Below, in pieces: positions 1 to 5,324 of a stretch of DNA of 5,324 bases. The notes under the pieces are model-generated. The model was given only the letters and a program-made list of their open reading frames with translations. It was not told where the DNA came from and did no database searches. The first letter of the stretch is position 1. Each line of letters opens with the position of its first letter. The position numbers and the translations under genes are program-made. Source of the stretch: Janthinobacterium lividum (GTDB lineage: Bacteria; Pseudomonadota; Gammaproteobacteria; Burkholderiales; Burkholderiaceae_D); contig CAMBDR010000374.1 of the NCBI GenBank assembly GCA_945864765.1, forward strand, positions 1 through 5,324, read 5' to 3'.

Positions 1-771
1 TATCAAGCCAAATGCAAAGAGCTTGATTTATTAGGCACCATCTTACTCACACCGGAAGGCATCAATCTGTTTCTGTGCGGCATGCGCAACCAGATTGACG
101 CCATGCTGGCCTGGTTGCGTAGCGACCCACGTCTGGCCGATTTGCAGGCCAAAGAAAGTTTCTCCAGCAAACGCGCTTTCAAGCGCATGTTGGTCAAATT
201 GAAATCTGAAATCATCACCATGCGCCACCCATTAATTCGCCCCGAACTCGGGCGCGCGCCAGCGGTGGATGCGCCCACGCTCAAGCGGTGGTTGGATCAA
301 GGCGTGGATGATGAGGGCCGCGCGGTGGTCATGCTGGACACCCGCAATGCGTTTGAAGTGGATGTGGGTAGTTTTGACGATACCATTGATTATCGGATTA
401 CCAAGTTTAGCGAATTCCCGGATGTGATTGCCACGCAACGCGAGCAATTGGCCGACAAAACCGTGGTCACCTTTTGCACTGGCGGCATTCGCTGTGAAAA
501 AGCCGCCATCCACATGAAAAATGTGGGCTTTGAGCATGTGTATCAGTTGGAGGGCGGGATTTTAAAGTATTTTGAAGAAGTCGGCGGCGCGCACTACCAT
601 GGCGACTGTTTTGTGTTCGATTACCGCACCGCGCTCAACCCCAACCTGGCACCTTCGACCAAGGTCGGGTGTTATACCTGCCGTGCGATTTTGACGGAAG
701 AAGAGCAAGCCTCACCCGAATACAAGCTGGGTGTGTCTTGCCCGCATTGCTTTAAAAAACTGCTTGGCTAA
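1..771 (+). CDS. trhO: tRNA uridine(34) hydroxylase, rhodanese domain (TrhO/YceA family), 5'-truncated
   Basis: The reading frame is open from base 1 to a TAA at 769-771, giving 256 residues; the true start lies left of the window. An in-frame ATG at 82 is not the start, because the conserved N-terminal motif GTILLTPEGIN lies upstream of it at codons 12-22. A rhodanese domain follows: LDTRNAFEVDVG, then the active-site loop CTGGIRCEK with the presumed catalytic Cys at codon 159 and a second Cys at 165, then VYQLEGGILKYFEE. The C-terminus has two CxxC pairs (codons 224/227 and 247/250), which look metal-binding. Family members, studied in Escherichia coli, make 5-hydroxyuridine at tRNA position 34 using oxygen; they act in the cytoplasm. 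That this shorter form does the same is inferred from the motifs. The gene converges on the secretion operon and appears functionally unrelated to it. An older, less specific name would be rhodanese-related sulfurtransferase. Confidence 0.93.
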   Translation, partial: YQAKCKELDLLGTILLTPEGINLFLCGMRNQIDAMLAWLRSDPRLADLQAKESFSSKRAFKRMLVKLKSEIITMRHPLIRPELGRAPAVDAPTLKRWLDQGVDDEGRAVVMLDTRNAFEVDVGSFDDTIDYRITKFSEFPDVIATQREQLADKTVVTFCTGGIRCEKAAIHMKNVGFEHVYQLEGGILKYFEEVGGAHYHGDCFVFDYRTALNPNLAPSTKVGCYTCRAILTEEEQASPEYKLGVSCPHCFKKLLG

Positions 772-790
772 TTTATTTAAAAATTTATTT
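770..790. repeat. AT-rich convergent junction with a 9-bp direct repeat
   Basis: The 13 bp between the stops of the trhO-type gene (769-771) and the TolC-family gene (787-785, minus strand) are almost pure A/T. The 9-mer AATTTATTT occurs at 770-778 and again at 782-790, a 12-bp period, so the two copies overlap the two stop codons. No GC stem followed by a T-run is visible for either direction inside this spacer, so transcription of each gene may run into the 3' end of the other. It could equally be chance in low-complexity sequence. Confidence 0.5.
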
Positions 791-2233
791 TCCAGCAACA
801 AAAAAGCCCGCCAGCTTATTCACGTCCGCCGGGGCCAACACCCCGGCTGCTGAGCGCAAGCGCATATAGGCTTGCAGGTAGTTGTAGCGCGCCTGGGCCA
901 AATCACGCTGCGCCGTATAGTATTGCTGGCGTGCATTCAATAAATCCAGATTAATCCGCACCCCACCCTTAATACTCTGTTGCGTCGCCGTGATCAGCAA
1001 ACGCGCTGATTCTACCGCCTTATTCAAGGCATCCAGCCGCGCCACACTGCCCACCACGGTATTATATTGGCGCTGCAAATCATTGAGAATGCGATCCGAA
1101 CGCACATCCTGATCCGCTTTGGCGCGCATATAATTGGCCGTTGCCTGAGTCGAACCGGCACTGACCGCCCCGCCAGAATACAGCGGAATACTCAATTGAA
1201 TGCCCACGCTGCGGTTCACGTTATCGGTATTTAACACCGTGATCGACTCCGACGTACTTTTAGAATAACCGGCCACCAAATCCAGCCGTGGCGCATGGCC
1301 TGCACGGTTGCGATTCAATTCTTGGCGCGCCACTTCAATCGCATGAACCTGCGCTTGCAATTCAGGATTATTCGCCACCGCCAAGGCCTTCCATGCAGCA
1401 AAATCGGCGGGTTGCAAAGGCATCACTTTAAAGTCGCCGCTTAAACTATCAATCTGCCCAACTTCATGCCCAACAATGGCGGCTAAAGCGGCGCGCGACA
1501 CGGCTTGCGCATCCCGTGTTTCAACCACTTGCGCTTCCGCCAAATCCAGCCGCGCCTGAGTTTCCAGGACATCGGTTTTGGTGCCCTCGCCTTTGGCAAA
1601 CAATCGCTCATTGACTAACTTTTGCTCCGCCAGCGTATCACGTTGCGCGCTGGTCAAATTCAGTTGATCCGATGAAAACAACAGTTCAACATAGGCACTG
1701 ATTAAGCGCACCATTAACTCGTGATGGCGGCTTTGGAATAAGGCTTCGCTCGATTTGGCCTGAGCCATGCCCTGATAATAACGCGCCACCCCTTCAAGAT
1801 TGAGAATGGGTTGGCGCAGGTTTAAACTGGCGGATGAACTGGTATATTCCGGGTGCGTCACACTCCCGTTTTGCGTATAATCGGAGCGATTTTTATTGGA
1901 GGAATAATTGGCCGATACCACTGGCAACAAACCCGCGCGCCCGATTTGCTTGTTGGCCATACCTGAATCGTTTTCAAATTTGGCCGAACGATAGGTGGAA
2001 TCATTTTGCAAGGCATCCTGATAGGCTTGCAGCAAACCCCAGGCAGATGCGCTACCGCTCACCGATAGTGCCGACAATGCCAGCACCATCCCCAGCTTGG
2101 CCGCCATGGTGCGGCCCGGTTGGTTTGCCACCGAATTTTTCACCGTTTTTGCCGCCGATTTTGTCACCGCGTTTGCCGCCGATTTTGTCACCGCGTTTGC
2201 CACCGAATTTGCCACCGAATTTGTCACAATCAT
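785..2233 (-). CDS. TolC-family outer membrane channel protein of a type I secretion system
   Basis: Read from ATG at 2233, this is 482 residues ending in TAA (787-785). It is the outer membrane and periplasmic tunnel of the exporter. A Sec signal peptide fits residues 43-64 (MAAKLGMVLALSALSVSG, then SASA), with cleavage before Trp65. The mature part shows the two duplicated outer-membrane-efflux halves, roughly 66-255 and 280-470. Recognisable family segments are WGLLQAYQDALQNDSTYRSA at the mature start, VGIQLSIPLYSGG (343-355), and INLDLLNARQQYYTAQRDLA with the following helix (427-460). Without the first 42 residues the length, about 440, is normal for the T1SS TolC subfamily. The start is uncertain: ATG2233 overlaps the adaptor stop, GTG2227 has the best ribosome-binding-site spacing, and ATG2107 would begin exactly at the signal peptide but has no visible Shine-Dalgarno. 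The first two would place a repetitive, acid-free, Lys-containing extension ahead of the signal peptide. Last gene of the operon. Confidence 0.92.
   Translation of the reverse strand: MIVTNSVANSVANAVTKSAANAVTKSAAKTVKNSVANQPGRTMAAKLGMVLALSALSVSGSASAWGLLQAYQDALQNDSTYRSAKFENDSGMANKQIGRAGLLPVVSANYSSNKNRSDYTQNGSVTHPEYTSSSASLNLRQPILNLEGVARYYQGMAQAKSSEALFQSRHHELMVRLISAYVELLFSSDQLNLTSAQRDTLAEQKLVNERLFAKGEGTKTDVLETQARLDLAEAQVVETRDAQAVSRAALAAIVGHEVGQIDSLSGDFKVMPLQPADFAAWKALAVANNPELQAQVHAIEVARQELNRNRAGHAPRLDLVAGYSKSTSESITVLNTDNVNRSVGIQLSIPLYSGGAVSAGSTQATANYMRAKADQDVRSDRILNDLQRQYNTVVGSVARLDALNKAVESARLLITATQQSIKGGVRINLDLLNARQQYYTAQRDLAQARYNYLQAYMRLRSAAGVLAPADVNKLAGFFVAGK
828..847. other. GC-rich inverted repeat inside the 3' end of the TolC-family gene
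   Basis: A perfect 7-bp stem, GCCGGGG (828-834) with CCCCGGC (841-847), encloses a 6-nt loop. It lies in the codons for the last 20 or so residues of the TolC-family protein. In the minus-strand transcript a run of six T (805-800) follows 22 nt after the stem, too far for a standard intrinsic terminator and still within the coding region. It may affect 3' end formation or stability of the operon mRNA, or be incidental to the codons for Ala-Gly-Val-Leu-Ala-Pro-Ala. Confidence 0.35.
2124..2231 (-). repeat. 12-bp tandem repeat array (about nine units) at the 5' end of the TolC-family gene
   Basis: On the plus strand the units read TTTGCCACCGAA, TTTTTCACCGTT, TTTGCCGCCGAT, TTTGTCACCGCG, TTTGCCGCCGAT, TTTGTCACCGCG, TTTGCCACCGAA, TTTGCCACCGAA and a diverged TTTGTCACAATC. 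Units 3-4 (2148-2171) and 5-6 (2172-2195) form an exact 24-bp tandem duplication, and units 7 and 8 are identical to each other and to unit 1. In the gene's frame the array encodes residues 5-36 as four-residue blocks NSVA, NSVA, NAVT, KSAA, NAVT, KSAA, KTVK, NSVA. Because 12 is a multiple of three, gain or loss of a unit keeps the frame. The exact copies suggest recent slippage or unequal-exchange expansion (inference). Confidence 0.93.
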
Positions 2234-3585
2234 TCCTCTCGTAATGCCGACCCAACCCGATCCATCAAAGGTTTGATCAAATAATTTGCCAATGTCCGCT
2301 CGCCCGTTTTCACAAACATATCCACCGGCATACCCGATTGTACCTGATGATGCGCCAGCAATTTTTTACCTGCTGGTGTCACCTTGGCTTTCATTTTATA
2401 ATACGGCGCGCCATTTCTTTCATCTGTTAAGCGGTCTGGCGACACATTTACCACAATACCGGGAATGTTCGGTGTTGTATTTAGGTTAAATGCCGAAAAA
2501 GTCAATTCAACTGCCAGCCCGGCCTTTACTTTATCGATTAAATTTACGGGAATTTGGCCTTCGATCACCAGTTCATCTTCACCGGGCACAATTTCCATCA
2601 TTTTGGCACCGGGTTGTACCACGCCGCCATTGGTAAATACCGTTAAGCCAACCACGATACCCGCCACCGGCGCTTTCACATCGGTACTGGCGCGATCCGC
2701 ATCCTGGCTGGTTAAGCGCTCTTCGAGACTGGTTGATTCGCGTTTCAGATCGGATAATTGGGTGCGCACCTCACGTTGCACTTCTTGTTGACGTTGTGAG
2801 CGGCGCAATTCCAATTCGGCAATTTGACGCTTGGTGCGGCCAATATTACCGGTATCTTCCGCAATGGCCCCATTCATTTGCGCCATGCTGCGCTCCAAGT
2901 CCAATAAGCGGGCGCGCGCCACGTAACCATCTTTGACCAAATCGCGCATACTATCCACTTGTTCCTGAATGATTTTCTTTTGTAGCTTTTTATTATCACG
3001 CGATTCTTCGATACCTTTGATTTGCAACTTCAAACCCGCGATATTTTCACTCACTGCCGCCAATTCATTTTGCAAGGCATTTTTGCGCGAACTAAATAAT
3101 TGGTTTTGCATGTCAATATTGGCCGCCACCCGAGGGTCTTTGCGCGCGGCTTCCAATTGCGCGGGAAGGGTAATGCCGGATTTTCCATCACGCTCAGCGG
3201 CGAGGCGCGCTTCGGTTGCCAGCGCACTGTAATATTGAGTGCGTGAAATCTCTGCCTCAGCTTTGGGGCGAATATCATTCAGGCGCAGCAAGACTTGGCC
3301 CGCCACCACTTTATCACCCTCTTTGACCAAAATTTCCGTCACCGTGCCACCCGCTTGGTGCTGCACCGCTTTACGATTGCTTTCCAACACCACCGTACCA
3401 GAAACGGGCACCCCTTTATCCAAGGGAGCCAGCGTGGCCCACAGCACCGCGCCGCCCACCCCCACCAACACAATCAACCAGCCAAGACGGCTATAGGCTT
3501 TGGCATCGGTATTAATCCCGAGGTCTGCGGTATCGCGCGCCACCACGTCGGTGACCTGATCTTTTACTGCTATCAATTTACCCAT
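2230..3585 (-). CDS. HlyD-family periplasmic adaptor (membrane fusion) subunit of a type I secretion system
   Basis: This 451-residue protein links the ABC exporter to the TolC-family channel. It has a short cytoplasmic N-terminus, one membrane anchor at about residues 35-55 (GWLIVLVGVGGAVLWATLAP), and a first lipoyl half-motif near 71-104 (AVQHQAGGTVTEILVKEGDK). A long charged, Gln-rich alpha-helical hairpin spans roughly 105-300, and the second lipoyl half lies near 302-338 (VKAPVAGIVVGLTVFTNGG). A beta-barrel region leads to the typical HlyD/PrtE C-terminus (GMPVDMFVKTGERT, then ANYLIKPL). Length and domain order match the type I secretion adaptor family rather than RND-pump adaptors, which carry a lipoprotein or cleaved signal. 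The ATG at 3585 is supported by AGGAG five bases upstream. The gene starts 8 bp after the exporter stop, and its TGA overlaps the next gene's ATG, so co-translation within one operon is likely. Confidence 0.95.
   Translation of the reverse strand: MGKLIAVKDQVTDVVARDTADLGINTDAKAYSRLGWLIVLVGVGGAVLWATLAPLDKGVPVSGTVVLESNRKAVQHQAGGTVTEILVKEGDKVVAGQVLLRLNDIRPKAEAEISRTQYYSALATEARLAAERDGKSGITLPAQLEAARKDPRVAANIDMQNQLFSSRKNALQNELAAVSENIAGLKLQIKGIEESRDNKKLQKKIIQEQVDSMRDLVKDGYVARARLLDLERSMAQMNGAIAEDTGNIGRTKRQIAELELRRSQRQQEVQREVRTQLSDLKRESTSLEERLTSQDADRASTDVKAPVAGIVVGLTVFTNGGVVQPGAKMMEIVPGEDELVIEGQIPVNLIDKVKAGLAVELTFSAFNLNTTPNIPGIVVNVSPDRLTDERNGAPYYKMKAKVTPAGKKLLAHHQVQSGMPVDMFVKTGERTLANYLIKPLMDRVGSALREE
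2234..2239 (-). promoter_or_regulatory. Shine-Dalgarno AGAGGA for the TolC-family gene; bears on the start choice
   Basis: The minus strand reads GAGAGGA immediately before ATG2233, leaving only one base between GAGG and that ATG, which is too close for normal initiation. The GTG two codons further on (2227-2225) lies 7 nt from GAGG, a standard spacing. The adaptor stop TGA (2232-2230) overlaps ATG2233 as ATGA, so reinitiation by terminating ribosomes is also possible. Either way initiation is favoured just before the repeat array, whereas no purine-rich SD precedes the alternative ATG at 2107. Confidence 0.6.
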
Positions 3586-3590
3586 ATCTA

Positions 3591-3595
3591 CTCCT
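3591..3595 (-). promoter_or_regulatory. Shine-Dalgarno AGGAG for the HlyD-family gene, overlapping the exporter stop codon
   Basis: The minus strand reads TAGGAGTAGATATG. The exporter stop TAG (3596-3594) shares its AG with the AGGAG ribosome binding site, which sits five bases before ATG3585. This fixes the adaptor start and implies that ribosomes finishing the exporter pass over, and may help to open, the adaptor initiation site. Confidence 0.8.
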
Positions 3596-5324
3596 AATTT
3601 CCGGCCATGTTGCCGGGGGGATTATTCGCCCCGATTTGTGCTTGCTGCTGGGCTTGCTGCTGGGCTGCCAGTTGGGCTTGCTGTTGATTGGCTTCATTCA
3701 GTGCCGCCAACACTTGAGGGGTCGGGCCATACATTTGCGCCACGCCCTCACGCAACAGCAATAACTTGCTGGTGGAACCGATAATACTGGTGCGGTGGGT
3801 AATCAAAATCACGGTTTTACCACGTGCGCGCATTTCGTTCACGGCCAGCACCAGCGCTTGTTCACCGGCGTCATCCAGGTTTGAATTAGGTTCATCCAAC
3901 ACCACCAGCGCAGGCATGCCATACAGGGCGCGCGCCAGGCCGATGCGTTGCTTTTGCCCACCGGACAAACCCGCACCGCCGTCGCCCAGGCGAGTATCGT
4001 ACCCTTGCGGCAGGCGCAAAATCATGTCATGTACGCCCGCCAATTTGGCCGCTTCCACCACCAGATCCGAGTCTTGCGTGCCAAAGCGGGAGATATTTTC
4101 ACTCACGGTGCCAGCGAATAATTCAATATCTTGCGGCAAATAGCCAATATGTGGGCCGAGTTGATCTTTATTCCATTGGAAAATATCCGCCCCGTCCAGC
4201 CGCACCTTGCCCGTGCCTGCTGGCCAAACACCCACCATTAAACGCGCCAGCGTAGACTTACCGGAGCCGCTCGGCCCAATCACGCCCAATACATCGCCCG
4301 GCAGAACGGCAAAATTCAAACCTTTTAACACTGGCACCATCGAACCCGGTGGCGCGGCCGAGACGCCTTCAAGCGTTAAGCCGCCCAATGGTGCAGGTAA
4401 AGGCATACCCGCTTGGCGCGGTGGGTTGTCTGCCAATAAGGCAGAGAGACGACCGTAGGCACTACGGGTTGAACTCAAAGTTTTCCACACGCCAATCACC
4501 TGTTGTACCGGGCTGAGGGCGCGGCCCACCAAAATCGATGCGGCAATCATCATGCCGGGTGTCATTTTTCCTTCGATCGCCAACAGTGCGCCATAACCCA
4601 ACACCACCGATTGCAAAGAAATTTGCACAAATTTGGTGAGCGCGCCGACAATACCGGCTTTTTCACTCGCTTCAGCTTGCAATTGTAAAAATTTGCCGTG
4701 CATTTTGAGCCAACGACTCATTAAATTAGGCAGCATGCCCATCGATTCAATCACTTCCGCATTGCGCAAGTTATTGGTCGCCAAATTACCCGAAGCAATC
4801 GCCATGGTGCTGGCATCGGCCAGCGGTTGGCGCGACACGACTTCTTGTGCAATGGCCAAAGCGATCAAAATCACCACACCAACCAAGGCAAACATCCCCA
4901 GTGATGGCTCAAAAAAGAAAATAATGGCCAAATTGATGGGAAACCAGGGCGCATCAAAAAACGCAAACAGCGCGTTACCGGTTAAGAATTGGCGCAAATT
5001 GGTCAGGTCGGCCAAGGCCTGACCCGCATTGCCACCAGCGCGCTTTAAATTCTGCTCAAACGCCGCAGTATAGACGCGGGTATTCATGTGCATGTCGAAA
5101 CTGGCCCCCACCCGCACCAGCACAAAGCTGCGAATCAATTCAAGTGCCCCCATAAATACAAAGGCACCCAACATCATAATGGTGAGCATCCACAAGGTGG
5201 TTTCGTTCTGGCTGGCCAAAACCCGGTCATAAACCTGCAACATGTAGATGGAAGGAACCAACATCAACAAATTGATGATGGCGCTGAAAACACCGACGGT
5301 ACGAAATGTGCCTTTGAAAGCCAA
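3594..5324 (-). CDS. prtD: Type I secretion ABC exporter, fused permease/ATPase (PrtD family), 5'-truncated
   Basis: 576 residues are visible; the frame is open to the right edge, so the N-terminus is probably missing. The edge codon is TTG, and it cannot be judged a start. Inner-membrane helices fit about 11-31, 44-66, 119-140, 143-160, 233-250 and 257-272. Segments INLLMLVPSIYMLQVYDRVL (17-36) and FDAPWFPINLA (123-133) are typical of PrtD exporters. The ATPase domain is intact: Walker A GPSGSGKST (350-358), Q-loop in GYLPQDIELF (Gln398), signature LSGGQ (453-457), Walker B LVVLDEP (473-479, Glu478) and H-loop His510. It should power export of unfolded proteins with a C-terminal secretion signal. 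No peptidase-like domain is seen, but sequence before the first helix is not visible. An unusual Gln/Ala-rich tail (about 543-576) follows the ATPase. It is first of the three transporter genes in the window; the operon promoter lies outside. Confidence 0.95.
   Translation of the reverse strand: MAFKGTFRTVGVFSAIINLLMLVPSIYMLQVYDRVLASQNETTLWMLTIMMLGAFVFMGALELIRSFVLVRVGASFDMHMNTRVYTAAFEQNLKRAGGNAGQALADLTNLRQFLTGNALFAFFDAPWFPINLAIIFFFEPSLGMFALVGVVILIALAIAQEVVSRQPLADASTMAIASGNLATNNLRNAEVIESMGMLPNLMSRWLKMHGKFLQLQAEASEKAGIVGALTKFVQISLQSVVLGYGALLAIEGKMTPGMMIAASILVGRALSPVQQVIGVWKTLSSTRSAYGRLSALLADNPPRQAGMPLPAPLGGLTLEGVSAAPPGSMVPVLKGLNFAVLPGDVLGVIGPSGSGKSTLARLMVGVWPAGTGKVRLDGADIFQWNKDQLGPHIGYLPQDIELFAGTVSENISRFGTQDSDLVVEAAKLAGVHDMILRLPQGYDTRLGDGGAGLSGGQKQRIGLARALYGMPALVVLDEPNSNLDDAGEQALVLAVNEMRARGKTVILITHRTSIIGSTSKLLLLREGVAQMYGPTPQVLAALNEANQQQAQLAAQQQAQQQAQIGANNPPGNMAGN
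3641..3688 (-). repeat. 12-bp tandem repeat encoding the Gln/Ala-rich C-terminal tail of the ABC exporter
   Basis: On the plus strand two exact copies of CTTGCTGCTGGG (3641-3652 and 3653-3664) are followed by two diverged units, CTGCCAGTTGGG (3665-3676) and CTTGCTGTTGAT (3677-3688). On the coding strand they give the low-complexity stretch QQQAQLAAQQQAQQQAQ (residues 547-563). The period is the same as that of the array in the TolC-family gene, but the unit sequence is unrelated. Copy-number change would preserve the frame and only lengthen or shorten the tail. Confidence 0.75.

Noticed and set aside
82..771. A complete 229-residue rhodanese protein starting at ATG82.
   Set aside because: The frame is open upstream to base 1, and the conserved GTILLTPEGIN segment of the family is encoded before position 82, so the gene is simply cut by the window edge.
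800..847. Intrinsic terminator for the secretion operon formed by the 828-847 hairpin and the T-run at 805-800.
   Set aside because: The stem and the T-run are separated by 22 nt, and both lie before the stop codon. Only a weak 4-bp stem could be drawn next to the T-run.
2124..2231. The repeat array as a CRISPR array or as iterons for a regulator or replication protein.
   Set aside because: Units are directly abutting 12-mers with no spacers, and they lie inside an open frame between an SD and a signal peptide. No cas or replication gene is nearby.
1834..2244. Plus-strand ORF with a Pro/Leu/Ser-rich repetitive C-terminus, antisense to the TolC-family gene.
   Set aside because: The proline-rich repeat is the complement of the same array, and the rest is antisense to a confidently assigned coding region. 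No domain or independent support was seen.
2052..2255. Minus-strand alternative-frame ORF of 67 codons with a Gly/Lys-rich repeat (KFGGK, KRGDKIGGK).
   Set aside because: It is produced by the 12-bp array, which stays open in several frames because its unit is a multiple of three. It overlaps the adaptor and TolC-family frames, which carry clear family motifs, and shows no recognisable domain.
5322..5324. TTG at the right edge as the true start of the ABC exporter.
   Set aside because: The codon lies exactly at the edge, so no upstream SD can be seen, and family members usually have additional residues before the first membrane helix. It is treated as an internal Leu codon of a truncated gene.

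Overview
The window looks like ordinary chromosomal DNA of a Gram-negative proteobacterium, most likely a betaproteobacterium. The grounds are protein sequence only: the TrhO-type protein reads like the short betaproteobacterial form, and the other three genes build a type I secretion system (T1SS) that needs an outer membrane. Base composition appears close to balanced. No rRNA, tRNA, CRISPR array, insertion sequence or phage gene was seen.

Layout: positions 1-771 (+) hold the 3' part of a rhodanese-domain tRNA uridine hydroxylase gene (trhO/yceA family), cut by the left edge. It converges on a minus-strand operon, with only 13 bp between the two stop codons (772-784). Read in the direction of transcription (right to left), the operon encodes a PrtD-family ABC exporter (5324-3594, 5' end outside the window), a HlyD-family periplasmic adaptor (3585-2230) and a TolC-family outer membrane protein (2233-785). 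Together they form a complete inner membrane/periplasm/outer membrane export channel. The genes are tightly packed: 8 bp lie between exporter and adaptor, and the adaptor stop overlaps the TolC-family start in an ATGA junction. No operon promoter is visible, so it presumably lies beyond the right edge. No secreted substrate is encoded here.

The least ordinary element is a 12-bp tandem repeat (about nine units, 2124-2231) at the very 5' end of the TolC-family gene. If translated, it adds about 40 residues of four-residue repeats in front of a normal Sec signal peptide. A second, smaller 12-bp repeat encodes part of a Gln/Ala-rich C-terminal tail on the ABC exporter. Both keep the reading frame if unit number changes. 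I see no evidence of a wholly new system; the repeats and the start-site question are what deserve a second look.
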